A stretch of 64,000 nt of DNA from Collinsella sp. AK_207A (GCF_902501965.1 NZ_CABWID010000014.1:186001-250000), one strand, 5' to 3'; counted from the stretch's first letter, positions 45,336 through 54,089 are shown. Notes: a model not told the origin generated them from the letters alone. Made by a program: numbers and translations.

Positions 45336-45869
45336 CTAGCGCACCTTCACCAGGCTGTAGAGATCACTGACGCCGACCTTCTCCAAGGCCTTGCGGGGGT
45401 TCAGGAAGCAGAGCTCAAGGATGCAGCCGAAGCCGATGACCTCCGCACCCATGCTCTGAGCGAGCTTGGCGCAGGCAGCTGCGGTTCCACCCGTAGCGAT
45501 GAGGTCATCCACCACGATCACGCGGTCGCCGGGTTCGATGGCGTCGGCGTGGATCTCGAGCGAATCGGTGCCGTACTCCAGCTCGTAGCTCATCGAGACG
45601 GTCTTGCGGGGAAGCTTGCCGGGTTTACGCGCGGGAATGAACCCGGCGTCGAGCACGAGGGCGACGGGGGTACCGGTCATGAATCCACGGGCCTCGGGTC
45701 CGATGACCTTGGTGACGCCCGCGTCCTTGAAATGCCCGGCGATGTCGGCCACGGTGCACTGGAGCGCGTGCGGGTCGGCGAAGAGCGGCGTGATGTCCTT
45801 GAAGATCACGCCGGGCTCGGGGTAGTCAGGGATGTCGGTGATACGGGACGCGTAGTCGAACTCAGCCAT
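45336..45869 (-). CDS. apt: adenine phosphoribosyltransferase
   Basis: Salvages adenine to AMP with PRPP. The PRPP loop VIVVDDLIATGGTAAACAKL is exact for the family, and the segments DYPEPGVIFKDITPLFADP and GPEARGFMTGTPVALVLDAGFIPARKPGKLP, split at glycines, are typical of Apt. 177 residues, normal length. ATG 45869 follows GAGAAAGGCG. It is located 20 bases after the MerR-type regulator gene on the same strand. Confidence 0.96.
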   Translation of the reverse strand: MAEFDYASRITDIPDYPEPGVIFKDITPLFADPHALQCTVADIAGHFKDAGVTKVIGPEARGFMTGTPVALVLDAGFIPARKPGKLPRKTVSMSYELEYGTDSLEIHADAIEPGDRVIVVDDLIATGGTAAACAKLAQSMGAEVIGFGCILELCFLNPRKALEKVGVSDLYSLVKVR

Positions 45870-45889
45870 GAATCGCCTTTCTCAACGTG

Positions 45890-46774
45890 CTAGTGGTTCT
45901 TGCGAACAACTTTGGAGCTGGTTTTGCCAGCGTGCATGTCGCCTAAATCGAGCTGGTGCGTGGCGGGGGTGTGGACGGAAGCTGAGCCAGCCGCCGCGGT
46001 CTCGCGCTGCTTGTCACGTGCGGTGATCTGGGCATCCAGGGCATCTACGTCGGCATCGTCGATCTCGGCGTTCAGCGATTCGAACACGCGGTTCTTCAAA
46101 AGCGAGGTCCGGACGCCGTCTGTGAGGTCATGGAGCTTGTTGAACGCGCGCTCAAGCTTGCTCGCGCGGTCCTCATCGGAATCATCCATGCCGAGCATGC
46201 CCACGAGGACTTGCTCGAACATGGTGGATTCACGATTGGCGGCGCTCACGTACTGGCGCAGGTTGCGCGGTTCGATATGAAAGCGGGAGAGCTCGGCTGC
46301 GTAGCGAATGATCTCGAACTCGCGGCCGTCGACGAGCTCGCGGTTCTGCGGGCTCTTGATAACGCGGATGAGATCGTTGTCGGCAAGGTCGCGGATGAAG
46401 GAGATATCCACGCCGAGCATATCGGGCAGATCCTCGATGGGATGAAGCTTCTGCTTCGTCTCCTTGGGCTCAGCCTTCATGGGGACGTCGGAGAGCAGAC
46501 CGACCTCGAAGGCGAGCATGGAGAGGTCCTGCGCGGCATCAAGCTTGTCCTTGATGACGTTCAGGGGCATGTAGCGGGTCTTCTGCAGGTGCAGGATGAC
46601 CTCGAGACGGTCGACGTCTTCCTTGGAGTACTGGCGATACCCCTTGGGCGTACGATGCGGCGTGATGAGACCCTCGTCTTCGAGGAAGCGGATTTTTGAG
46701 TTGGAGAGGTCGGGATACGCTCCACGGAGCAGGTTCACCACCTGCCCGATGGAGAGGTAGCTGCGCTCAGCCAC
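45890..46774 (-). CDS. MerR-family regulator, FtsR-like
   Basis: A 294-residue protein with an N-terminal MerR winged helix (YLSIGQVVNLLRGAYPDLSN, SKIRFLEDEGLITPHRTPKG, YRQYSKEDVDRLEVILHLQK). A long helical region follows with FIRDLADNDLIRVIKSPQ. The GAYPDLSNSKIRFLEDEGL pattern is that of actinobacterial FtsR (Corynebacterium) and mycobacterial Rv1828, which lie beside garA/odhI. The C-terminal 60 or so residues have an unrelated polar end. Directly downstream of the FHA gene by 2 bases, it is probably co-transcribed with it. Confidence 0.85.
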   Translation of the reverse strand: MAERSYLSIGQVVNLLRGAYPDLSNSKIRFLEDEGLITPHRTPKGYRQYSKEDVDRLEVILHLQKTRYMPLNVIKDKLDAAQDLSMLAFEVGLLSDVPMKAEPKETKQKLHPIEDLPDMLGVDISFIRDLADNDLIRVIKSPQNRELVDGREFEIIRYAAELSRFHIEPRNLRQYVSAANRESTMFEQVLVGMLGMDDSDEDRASKLERAFNKLHDLTDGVRTSLLKNRVFESLNAEIDDADVDALDAQITARDKQRETAAAGSASVHTPATHQLDLGDMHAGKTSSKVVRKNH

Positions 46775-46776
46775 GT

Positions 46777-47196
46777 CTACTCACCGGTCTCGATGCGCTC
46801 CGACAAGCTCTCATGGTAGACGAGCGTAAAGGTGCCGATCTGAACCGAAGAGCCGTCGTGCAGCGGTGCGGAGTTCACGATCGCACCATCGACCCAAGTG
46901 CCGTTGAGCGAGCCGAGGTCCTCGATCACGGTGCCCGCGACGGAGCGGATGATCTTGGCATGGCTGCGGGAGACGGTCATGTCGTTCAGGAAGATGCCGT
47001 TGGCGGGATCGCGGCCCACCGTGGTCTCGGTACCCTCGAGCTCGAAGACATTGCCGGTCTGCGGTCCCTTGATGATGGTCAGGACCGGGGTGCTGACCAT
47101 GGTGCTCTTGAGCAGGTCAGGTGCGGTGGCATCGTCGAGGGGAATGCGGAAGACGCGCGTGGAGTCTGCGGATTGGTTGGCATTGATATCGGGCAT
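46777..47196 (-). CDS. GarA/OdhI-like FHA-domain protein
   Basis: A 139-residue FHA protein. The C-terminal domain has the phosphothreonine-binding residues Arg62 (VGRDPANGIF), Ser76 and His79 (TVSRSHAKI), and Asn98 (GSLNGTWVDG). The N-terminal tail carries STRVFRIP with Thr13. It aligns with the phosphorylated ETTSVFRAD motif of GarA/OdhI, whose FHA domain binds its own phosphothreonine. These proteins control 2-oxoglutarate metabolism under Ser/Thr kinases PknB/PknG. ATG 47196 is chosen for AAGGAGC 8 bases before. No kinase gene lies in the window. Confidence 0.87.
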   Translation of the reverse strand: MPDINANQSADSTRVFRIPLDDATAPDLLKSTMVSTPVLTIIKGPQTGNVFELEGTETTVGRDPANGIFLNDMTVSRSHAKIIRSVAGTVIEDLGSLNGTWVDGAIVNSAPLHDGSSVQIGTFTLVYHESLSERIETGE

Positions 47197-47231
47197 GGGT
47201 GCTCCTTCGCGCACGAAAACGGTAACAGAAT

Positions 47232-47954
47232 CTATTCTACCCCACTGGTATCGGAATCAACGATCTCGGGGTTGAGGAAGTCCTCCTCGTCCTCGGGGTG
47301 CTGTTGGGCATGCCGAATGGCGAGAGCACCTCTAACCGTGTAGATGACACCGGTGGTCAGCGAGAAGATGACACCCAGGTAGACGAAGTAGATGCCAAGG
47401 GGAGCCGGCGTTCCGTTCAAGCCGGGAAAGGCGGTGGCGGAGGGGTTCAACAGGTCGAGGCCGGAGAGGATGGGCAGGCCGAGCAACATGAGCGAAAAGC
47501 CCGTCATGAGGAGCGCCGTGGCAATCTTGCCGGTGTAGACGACGTCGATGGGGCGCTTATGCCAGTGCTTGACGATGAGCCCGCCCGCGGCAAGGTAGAC
47601 GTCGCGACCGATGATGGCGATGCAGATCCAGATGGGAAGCTCGCCCCGGGCAACGAGCCCGAGCACACCGGTGAATAGCAGGGCTCGGTCCACGATCGGA
47701 TCCATGGTCTTACCGAGCCAGCTGACGGTGCGGGTCATACGGGCGATCTGACCGTCCATCCAGTCCGTGGACGCGGCGATGGCGTAGACCGCGAGCGCGA
47801 CGTACCGATTGCCGTGTTGAGTGAACAGGTAGAGGAAGACGAAGGTAAGAATCAAGCGAATGAACGTGATGAGGTTGGAGATGGTAAAGATCTTGTTCGA
47901 AGGATAATCGGATGTTCCGATCAACTCCTTCTTAATCTTCTTCCTGAGGCTCAC
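47232..47954 (-). CDS. pgsA: CDP-alcohol phosphatidyltransferase (PgsA-like)
   Basis: Membrane enzyme making phosphatidylglycerol phosphate from CDP-diacylglycerol. The family motif DG(x)2AR(x)8G(x)3D(x)3D is in STDWMDGQIARMTRTVSW followed by LGKTMDPIVDR. The sequence has about five hydrophobic segments. GTG 47954 (VSLRKKIKKELIG) behind GCGAGGGA is the likely start, giving 240 residues. A longer frame to 48050 has a Cys-rich, non-homologous start. The pgsA-garA-ftsR order mirrors the mycobacterial pgsA2-garA region. The acidic tail HPEDEEDFLNPEIVD is not typical of PgsA. Confidence 0.88.
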   Translation of the reverse strand: MSLRKKIKKELIGTSDYPSNKIFTISNLITFIRLILTFVFLYLFTQHGNRYVALAVYAIAASTDWMDGQIARMTRTVSWLGKTMDPIVDRALLFTGVLGLVARGELPIWICIAIIGRDVYLAAGGLIVKHWHKRPIDVVYTGKIATALLMTGFSLMLLGLPILSGLDLLNPSATAFPGLNGTPAPLGIYFVYLGVIFSLTTGVIYTVRGALAIRHAQQHPEDEEDFLNPEIVDSDTSGVE

Positions 47955-47995
47955 GTTCCCTCGCAATCGATTGGCTCGGTCTTTACAACGTAAGC

Positions 47996-48025
47996 ATGGT
48001 ACCCCACCGCGCGCGGCATAACCAA
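47996..48025 (-). promoter_or_regulatory. candidate promoter of pgsA-garA-ftsR
   Basis: On the minus strand TTGGTT (48025-48020) and TACCAT (48001-47996) are 18 bases apart, about 42 bases before the chosen pgsA GTG. The -10 equals that of the rplU promoter. The -35 is weak. Confidence 0.4.
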
Positions 48026-48107
48026 ATAACCATGCGCACACGGGGTGCATGACATGCGAAACCTGCGGCTTAATATGCGTGGAACAGGAAATCTTGTAAA
48101 TTTGCCT

Positions 48108-48135
48108 TGCACTTTGGAAAACGTTTCGCTAAAGT
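48108..48135 (+). promoter_or_regulatory. promoter of tRNA-Pro
   Basis: TTGCAC (48108-48113) and TAAAGT (48130-48135) are separated by 16 bases and end 12 bases before the tRNA. Transcription would begin a few bases ahead of the mature 5' end. Confidence 0.65.
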
Positions 48136-48147
48136 AACTCCTTGCGA

Positions 48148-48224
<77 letters not shown>

Positions 48225-48234
48225 GAACTTTGAA

Positions 48235-48263
48235 GGGCACCTGCTCCGGCAGGTGCCCTTTTT
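48235..48263 (+). terminator. intrinsic terminator of tRNA-Pro
   Basis: GGGCACCTG (48235-48243) pairs with CAGGTGCCC (48250-48258) around a 6-base loop and is followed by TTTTT. It lies 10 bases after the tRNA. Confidence 0.92.
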
Positions 48264-48320
48264 CATTTGAATTGAAATGACCCTCAGTACGATGAGGACA
48301 CGACGAGGGCTGAATGAGTG

Positions 48321-48344
48321 AAGGGGAAACGATGAGATCCCCTT
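48321..48344 (-). terminator. weak terminator after coaBC
   Basis: On the minus strand AAGGGGA and TCCCCTT form a 7-bp stem with a 10-base loop, starting 5 bases after the coaBC stop. Only a short, broken T-run follows. It would end the long leftward operon and sits back to back with the tRNA-Pro terminator. Confidence 0.5.
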
Positions 48345-48349
48345 CTTAT

Positions 48350-49558
48350 CTACCTCAACGTCACGGCGCGATGAAGGATGTCGTACGCAAGCCCTTCTTT
48401 GGATTTCACGCCCAGATCTTCTTCGCCTGCTGCTGTGACCCAGGTCACCGCATCCGTGGCGCTGCCGAAGCCGGAATCGGCGCGTGAGACGTCGTTGGCG
48501 ACGATAGCGTCGCAGCCCTTACGCTGCAGTTTGACGCGGGCATTCGCGAGCAGATCGTTCGTCTCGGCGGCAAACCCGACGACGACCTGGCCCGGCTGCT
48601 TACGCTCGCTCATGCGCGCGAGGATGTCCTCGGTCTCCACGAGCTCGATCGAATCGAGGCGCTCGTGCACCTTCTTGAGCTTATGGTCTGCAACCGTACG
48701 GGGCGTGTAATCCGCGACCGCGGCGGCTGCAACGAACATGGTGCACCGGTCGAAGCGAGTATCCACGGCGCGAAACATCTCGGCGGCGCTCACGACGGGA
48801 AAGACGTCGACCCCCGCGGGAGCATCGAGGTTGGTGGGAGCGCTCACGAGCGTGACCTCGGCGCCGAGCGCCCGCGCCGCGCGGGCGATGGCGTAGCCGA
48901 AGGTGCCGCTCGAGCGGTTGCCGATGAAGCGCACCGGGTCTATGGCCTCCTGGGTACCCCCGGCGGTCACGAGCACATGCTCGCCCTTGAGAATCTGGTC
49001 GGGCTGGAGCAGCTCGAGTGCTCGGTGGGCGATGTCCTCCACCGCAGCGAGCTTGCCGGAACCCACGTCTCCGCAGGCGAGACGGCCGTTAACGGGTTCC
49101 ACAAGATGGACGCCGCGCTGGCGAAGAACCGAGACGTTCGCTTGCGTGGCGGGATTCGTCCACATGCCGGTGTTCATGGCAGGGGCTACCAGGATCGGTG
49201 CCTGGGTGGCGAGGAGCGTGGAGCTCATGAGGTCGTCGGCGATACCGTTCGCAATCTTAGCGATAACGTTCGCCGTGGCCGGGACCACGAGTACCAGGTC
49301 CGTCTCCTGGGCGAGCGAGATGTGATGGATGGCGTCGCCCGGTTCATCGAAGAGCTCCACGGCGACGGGCTCGCGCGTGAGGGCGCGGAACGTGGTCGGA
49401 CCCACGAACTCGCAGGCGTGCTCGGTCATGAGCACCTTGACGCGCACACCCGCCTTCTGGAGCAGACGCAGGACCTCGCAGGCCTTGTAGGCGGCGATGC
49501 AGCCGGTCACGCAGAGCAATACGCATGGTTGCGACTTCCCCGCGTCCTTTCCCGTCAC
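48350..49558 (-). CDS. coaBC: bifunctional phosphopantothenoylcysteine decarboxylase/synthase
   Basis: Catalyses two steps of coenzyme A synthesis. The CoaC half has the catalytic His in DAIHHISLAQ, the APAMNTGMW motif and the active-site Cys in NGRLACGDVGSGKLA. The CoaB half begins near residue 190 with VLVTAGGTQEAIDPVRFIGN, then RSSGTFGYAIARAA and the KKVHERLDSIELVETEDIL block. 402 residues. The GTG start at 49558 lies 3 bases after the upstream gene stop. It is the last gene of the long leftward operon. Confidence 0.96.
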   Translation of the reverse strand: MTGKDAGKSQPCVLLCVTGCIAAYKACEVLRLLQKAGVRVKVLMTEHACEFVGPTTFRALTREPVAVELFDEPGDAIHHISLAQETDLVLVVPATANVIAKIANGIADDLMSSTLLATQAPILVAPAMNTGMWTNPATQANVSVLRQRGVHLVEPVNGRLACGDVGSGKLAAVEDIAHRALELLQPDQILKGEHVLVTAGGTQEAIDPVRFIGNRSSGTFGYAIARAARALGAEVTLVSAPTNLDAPAGVDVFPVVSAAEMFRAVDTRFDRCTMFVAAAAVADYTPRTVADHKLKKVHERLDSIELVETEDILARMSERKQPGQVVVGFAAETNDLLANARVKLQRKGCDAIVANDVSRADSGFGSATDAVTWVTAAGEEDLGVKSKEGLAYDILHRAVTLR

Positions 49559-49561
49559 GGC

Positions 49562-50311
49562 CTACTCCTCGTCCGTTTTGATGACGAGGATGCGGTGGCA
49601 GTAGGGGCACTCCCCCACCTCGCCGGCGTGCGCGAGCCCGTCTACGGAGGAGGGCTGGAGCGCCATGCGGCAGGTGCTCGGCATCCAGCGGACCGTCTTA
49701 GAGCGACCGCGACCGACCTCTTCCTGCAGGAGCTTTTCCACCGCAAGGCCGTTGAAACGCTTGTAGGCGGTGTCGTACCGGACTGCCATCTCGGGACCGA
49801 TCTGCTCCACCAGGCGCGCACGCCGCTTCTCGGCGTCGTCGATGCCCGCTCGAAGGTTGGAAGCACGGTTGCGGGCGGTTTCGGCACCTTGTAGGATGGC
49901 GTCGCCCACAACCTTCATGTGGGCGCGGTTCTCTTGCTCCTCGAGCTGAACCTGCTGCAAGTCTTCCTGAGTGCGCTCGCGGGCGAACGAGATCTTGTCG
50001 AGCTCCTTGGCGAGCGAGGAGAGCTTGATTTCGAGCTCCTGAACGGAACGGTAATCGGAACCGTCCACTCCCGCCTGAGCGGCGGCGATATCTTCCTTGC
50101 AGGTACGCTCCTCCTCGTCAAGATCGGCGAGGTCGGTCTCAAGATCCTTGCGACGTGCCAGGATGCCCGTGGCCTCGTGCTTGAGCTTGGCGTAGGCGCG
50201 GCGACGCTTGGCAAGGTCGCGCACCTCGGGCAGCTCTTCAAGGGTCTTTCGGTCGCGCATGAGGCCCAGGTCGAGTTCCTGCAGGTCGAGTAGGTTGCGT
50301 CCCAAGCTCAT
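49562..50311 (-). CDS. zinc-ribbon coiled-coil protein (C4-type, one Cys missing)
   Basis: A 249-residue protein with a long N-terminal coiled coil (LGLMRDRKTLEELPEVRDLA, LEIKLSSLAKELDKISFARE) and a C-terminal ribbon, as in the DUF164 zinc-ribbon family often found next to nif3. In that family the first ribbon half is CxxCxM. Here it reads PSTCRMALQP, so only one cysteine remains, while the second half CPYCHRIL is complete. The ATG at 50311 overlaps the nif3 stop (ATGA). RNA- or nucleic-acid-linked roles have been proposed for the family. Exact function unknown. Confidence 0.85.
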   Translation of the reverse strand: MSLGRNLLDLQELDLGLMRDRKTLEELPEVRDLAKRRRAYAKLKHEATGILARRKDLETDLADLDEEERTCKEDIAAAQAGVDGSDYRSVQELEIKLSSLAKELDKISFARERTQEDLQQVQLEEQENRAHMKVVGDAILQGAETARNRASNLRAGIDDAEKRRARLVEQIGPEMAVRYDTAYKRFNGLAVEKLLQEEVGRGRSKTVRWMPSTCRMALQPSSVDGLAHAGEVGECPYCHRILVIKTDEE

Positions 50312-51117
50312 GAGCGATCTCCCCTTGTCAGTGTCCACCATTGCATTGGATGCTCTATTGTAGCGATGCAATCCCCGGACACGCCAGTACGGGCGAGCGC
50401 GTCCTTCAAGATATTCACGAACACCTCTTCCGACCGGTCGTGCCCGAGCAAGATGACCGAACAGCCCCTGAGGGAGAGGTCCTGGCACACGTGGTAACCC
50501 GCCTCGCCACAGACGATCGCGTCAGCGCCGGCAGCGAGGGCGAGCTCGCCCAGGTCTCCGAGAGAGCCGCCGAGGAAAGCCACGCGCTGGAGCGCGAGGT
50601 TTGGATTCCCCCAGATGCGCGGATCGGTTCCGAAGACGGCGGCGCAGCGCGCAGCGAGCGTTTGCAGGTCGAGGCCGTCCGCTTCGGCGATCGCTCCCAA
50701 GCCAGTGCGTTCGGGCTCTTCGGCGTGCTCGAGCGAAGAGATGGCCGTAAGCCCTGTGAGCGAAGGAAGCAGCCGTCGCGCATCCAGGCTCCGGTCGAGG
50801 TTGGTGTGAAGCGAGATGATGGAGACGCCGAGCTTTACGGCGGCGTACACCGTGGCAGCCGGCGCGGTGTGAGCGGCATCTGAGCGCGGCGTGAACGCGG
50901 CTGGCGCCTTGATGTACACCGGATGGTGCGTCAGGAGCACATTGGCACCCAGCTCAGCTGCCTCGCGCACGTTCTCCTCGCTTGCATCGAGCGCAACGAC
51001 AACGCGGGCGACGGGCGCATCGGGGTCGCCGACGGAGAGGCCCACATGGTCCCAGTTCTCGGCATCGGTGCGTGGGAAAAGCCGGAGCAGCCGTTCCTCG
51101 AGTTCCCCTACGTTCAT
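50308..51117 (-). CDS. NIF3-like / DUF34 metal-binding protein
   Basis: A 269-residue protein of the DUF34/NIF3 family, often labelled GTP cyclohydrolase 1 type 2 without proof. Two-metal ligands are seen in LLTHHPVYI (His-His), ISLHTNLDRSLD (His/Asp) and, near the C-terminus, LLGHDRSEEVFV (His ... Glu). It begins MNVGELEERLLRLFP. The start ATG 51117 follows GGAAGGGGCCG. Family members lie beside the zinc-ribbon gene in many Gram-positive bacteria, as here. Substrate unknown. Confidence 0.92.
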   Translation of the reverse strand: MNVGELEERLLRLFPRTDAENWDHVGLSVGDPDAPVARVVVALDASEENVREAAELGANVLLTHHPVYIKAPAAFTPRSDAAHTAPAATVYAAVKLGVSIISLHTNLDRSLDARRLLPSLTGLTAISSLEHAEEPERTGLGAIAEADGLDLQTLAARCAAVFGTDPRIWGNPNLALQRVAFLGGSLGDLGELALAAGADAIVCGEAGYHVCQDLSLRGCSVILLGHDRSEEVFVNILKDALARTGVSGDCIATIEHPMQWWTLTRGDRS

Positions 51118-51156
51118 GGTTATCGGCCCCTTCCGGTCAATCTTCGCGAGCCCGTT

Positions 51157-52314
51157 TTAGCAGACGATCTGCAGCAGCGCGTCGGCAAACCGATCCAGGT
51201 CGGCCGGATCAGCGCGGTCATCGAAGGAGATGCGGAGGGAGCCGAGCGCCTGCTCGCGCGGCACGCCCATGGCGGTGAGGACATGACTCGCGTCGAGGGA
51301 GCCCGAGGAGCAGGCACTCGCCGCGGAGACCTCGAAGCCCGCGGCATCGAGCTTGAGGATCAGCTCCTCGGACTCGAAGCCGTCGACCGTGATGGAGACG
51401 ATACCGGGCAGGCGGTCCACGGCAGCGGGGTCTCCCATGGAGGCTTTTATCTTGTCTGAAACGGTCAGGCGCGCGTAGAGGCCATCGGCGAGCTCGCGCA
51501 CGCGGCGCGCATCCTTTTCCAGGCGCGCATGGCAGGCGAGGGCTGCCCCCTCCAGGCCCACGATGGCTCGCAGGTCCTGGGTGCCCGGTCGGCGTCCGGC
51601 CTCCTGCCCTCCCCCGCGCAACTGCGGCGAGAACGGGGTGCGCCCCTTGAGGTAGAGCGCACCGATGCCCACGGGGCCGCCGATCTTATGCCCGGCCACG
51701 GAAAGGGCGTCGACACCGAGGCAAGCGACGTCGAAGGGCGTGTGAAGCCATCCCTGCACCGCATCAGCGTGAAAGGCCGCACCGACTCGATGCGCCGACG
51801 CGGCGAGCTCGCGGACGGGCTGGAAGACGCCCGTCTCGTTATTGGCGAGCATGACGGAGACCAGAGCCACGTCGTCGCCGAGGGCGGCTTCCAGCGCCGC
51901 CGGCTCGACGTATCCCGCGCGACAGGGCTTGACGAGCTCGGTCTGAAAGCCCCAGTCACGCAGGCGGGGCAGGTTGTCCAAGATGGAATCGTGCTCGATC
52001 GCCGAGACGATGACGCGCGTGCGCTGCGGATGCTGGCGCCGCATGCCCTCGGCCATGCCGAACAGGGCGAGCGCGTTGGCCTCGGTGCCGCCCCCGCAGA
52101 AGACGACCTCGCTCGGACGGGTGCGCGAACCGAAGGTGGACGCGATCGCTCGCCGCGCCTCCTCGAGCCTCGTCTGGGCCGCGCGGCCGAGCGTGTGGAG
52201 CGAGTTGGGATTTGCGCCCGCGTACGCGCTTTCGTCATATGCGCGCTGGGCGGCGACGGCCTCCGGCCTCATCGGCGTGGAGGCAGCGTAATCGAGGTTG
52301 ACGAGCTTTTCCAT
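51157..52314 (-). CDS. cysteine desulfurase, NifS/IscS class V aminotransferase
   Basis: PLP enzyme that takes sulfur from cysteine. The PLP lysine is in SVAGHKIGGPVGIGALYL, and the mobile-loop cysteine is in SAASACSSGSLDASHVL. N-terminal NLDYAASTPMRPEAV and GGGTEANALALFGMA are typical. 385 residues. No iscU or thiI gene is next to it, so its sulfur acceptor is not clear from context. In the tight operon (5-base gap to rpe) it may serve tRNA thiolation or Fe-S assembly, inferred from the family. ATG 52314. Confidence 0.93.
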   Translation of the reverse strand: MEKLVNLDYAASTPMRPEAVAAQRAYDESAYAGANPNSLHTLGRAAQTRLEEARRAIASTFGSRTRPSEVVFCGGGTEANALALFGMAEGMRRQHPQRTRVIVSAIEHDSILDNLPRLRDWGFQTELVKPCRAGYVEPAALEAALGDDVALVSVMLANNETGVFQPVRELAASAHRVGAAFHADAVQGWLHTPFDVACLGVDALSVAGHKIGGPVGIGALYLKGRTPFSPQLRGGGQEAGRRPGTQDLRAIVGLEGAALACHARLEKDARRVRELADGLYARLTVSDKIKASMGDPAAVDRLPGIVSITVDGFESEELILKLDAAGFEVSAASACSSGSLDASHVLTAMGVPREQALGSLRISFDDRADPADLDRFADALLQIVC

Positions 52315-52319
52315 GCTGG

Positions 52320-52997
52320 TTACTCAGCTCCCCTGAGCGCAGCCGTGCCGATCGCGCGCAGGAGCTCGACCTCGGCGGCGGGGTCATCGGAACCGAACAC
52401 GGCGGATCCGGCGACGAGCACGTCGGCGCCCGCCTCCACCACCTGCGCGGCGTTCTTGGCTGAGACGCCGCCGTCAACCTCGATCATGGGCGCGACCCCG
52501 TGGAGCTCACAGAGGGCGCGGAGCTCACGGAGCTTGGACAAGGTACCGGGAATGAAGCGCTGTCCGCCGAAGCCGGGGTTCACGCTCATCAGCAGCACCA
52601 TGTCCACGTCCTCGATGACGCTCTCGAGCAGGCAGACGGGTGTTGCGGGGTTGAGCACCACGCCGGCTTTCACGCCGCGCTCCTGAAGGTGGCGGATCGT
52701 GCGGTTGAGATGCGTGGAGGCCTCCCAGTGCACAGTGATGATGTCCGCGCCGGCATCGGCGAACCAATCGGCCATATGGTCGGGGTCGGTCACCATCATG
52801 TGGACGTCCACCGGGACGTCGCTCACGCGCTTGACGGCCTTCAGCACGTCCACGCCAAAGGTGAGGTTACCGGTGAAGTGACCGTCCATGACGTCGAAGT
52901 GAATGAAGTCGGCGTTGGCTATGCGGTCCAGATCGCGCTGAAGGTTGGCCATATCGGCTGAGAGGATGGACGGGGCGATTCTGATGCTGTCGGCCAT
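52320..52997 (-). CDS. rpe: ribulose-phosphate 3-epimerase
   Basis: Pentose-phosphate enzyme converting ribulose 5-phosphate to xylulose 5-phosphate. TIM-barrel motifs are IAPSILSADMANLQRDL, FIHFDVMDGHFTGNLTFG, VHMMVTDPDHM, LMSVNPGFGGQRFIPGTL and IEVDGGVSAKNAAQV. Catalytic Asp residues are within DVMDGH and EVDGG. 225 residues. ATG 52997 lies after AGAAAGG. Confidence 0.96.
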   Translation of the reverse strand: MADSIRIAPSILSADMANLQRDLDRIANADFIHFDVMDGHFTGNLTFGVDVLKAVKRVSDVPVDVHMMVTDPDHMADWFADAGADIITVHWEASTHLNRTIRHLQERGVKAGVVLNPATPVCLLESVIEDVDMVLLMSVNPGFGGQRFIPGTLSKLRELRALCELHGVAPMIEVDGGVSAKNAAQVVEAGADVLVAGSAVFGSDDPAAEVELLRAIGTAALRGAE

Positions 52998-53039
52998 GGT
53001 GCGTCGCCTTTCTCGGTGCGTGCGGATGGACCCCGCGCG

Positions 53040-54044
53040 TTAGTCGATACCGTAGAACTCGGAATTGGGAATGCGTTCGACGAGCATCTTGAGGGCGTCG
53101 TCCACCGCGAGCCCGTGGTACAGCGTCTCATCGAGGGCAAAGGTCAGGGGAAGGTCCACGTTCAGCGAGCGCGCGAGCTGACTCACCGAGCGCGCGGCGA
53201 CGGCGCCCTCAACGATCATGTGGGTGCGCGCCTGGTAGTCCGTCAGGCTCTCGCCGTGCGCGAAGGCCTCGCCGAAGGTCCGGTTGCGCGAATGGTGCGA
53301 GGTGCAGGTTACGACGAGGTCGCCCATGCCCGCGAGGCCCATGCAGGTCATGGGGTCGCCGCCCTGCGCGTGCACGAGGCGGCTGATCTCGGCGATGCCC
53401 CGGGTCATGATCATGGCGAGCGTGTTGTCGCCGTACCCAGCGCCCGCGGCGATGCCGCAGACGATGGCGATGACGTTCTTCACCGCGGCGCAGGTCTCGA
53501 TGGCAACGGTGTCGTGGCTGAGGTAGAGGCGGAAGGTCGGCGAGATCAGGAGGTCGCGGAAGAAGCGGGCGCAATCCTCGTCCTCGCTCGCGATCACGGC
53601 GGCGGAGAGGCAGCCGCGGCAGACCTCCTCGGCATGGTTCGGGCCGGAGAGCGCCGCCACGCGCTCAGGCGCGCCGATCTCCTCAGCCACGACGTCGGTC
53701 ATGAGCATGCCGGAGTCGGCTTCGATGCCCTTGGTGAGCACCAGCACAGGGGTCTTCTCGGGCACGTAGGGAGCGGCCTCGTGCATGGTGGCGCGCAGGA
53801 AGGGCGAAGGTACGACGACGATGACGCCGTCCGCGCCGGCGAGGGCCTCCTCGAAGCTTCCGGTAGCGGTCACGTTCCCCGGCAGCTCGTAACCCGAGAG
53901 GTAGAGGGGGTTTACGTGCCGCTTGTTGATGCCCGCGGTGGACGCGTCATCATGGGACCACATCACCACCTGGTCGGCGCGCTGGGCAGCGACGCCGGCA
54001 ATCGCGGTGCCCCACGAACCGGCGCCGATGACGGTAATCTTCAT
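53040..54044 (-). CDS. gpsA: glycerol-3-phosphate dehydrogenase (NAD(P)+)
   Basis: Makes glycerol-3-phosphate for phospholipids. The N-terminal Rossmann motif GAGSWGTAIAGVAA, the GPNHAEEVC segment and the catalytic Lys in CAAVKNVIAIVCGIAAGAGYG are present. The LAGMGDLVVTCTSHHSRNR block is characteristic. 334 residues. Its neighbour plsY uses the product, so the two form a lipid-precursor pair. ATG 54044 follows GAAAGGAG. Confidence 0.96.
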   Translation of the reverse strand: MKITVIGAGSWGTAIAGVAAQRADQVVMWSHDDASTAGINKRHVNPLYLSGYELPGNVTATGSFEEALAGADGVIVVVPSPFLRATMHEAAPYVPEKTPVLVLTKGIEADSGMLMTDVVAEEIGAPERVAALSGPNHAEEVCRGCLSAAVIASEDEDCARFFRDLLISPTFRLYLSHDTVAIETCAAVKNVIAIVCGIAAGAGYGDNTLAMIMTRGIAEISRLVHAQGGDPMTCMGLAGMGDLVVTCTSHHSRNRTFGEAFAHGESLTDYQARTHMIVEGAVAARSVSQLARSLNVDLPLTFALDETLYHGLAVDDALKMLVERIPNSEFYGID

Positions 54045-54089
54045 CAGGAACTCCTTTCGAGGCGAGGCGGGTCTCCCCGTATCCCCCGG

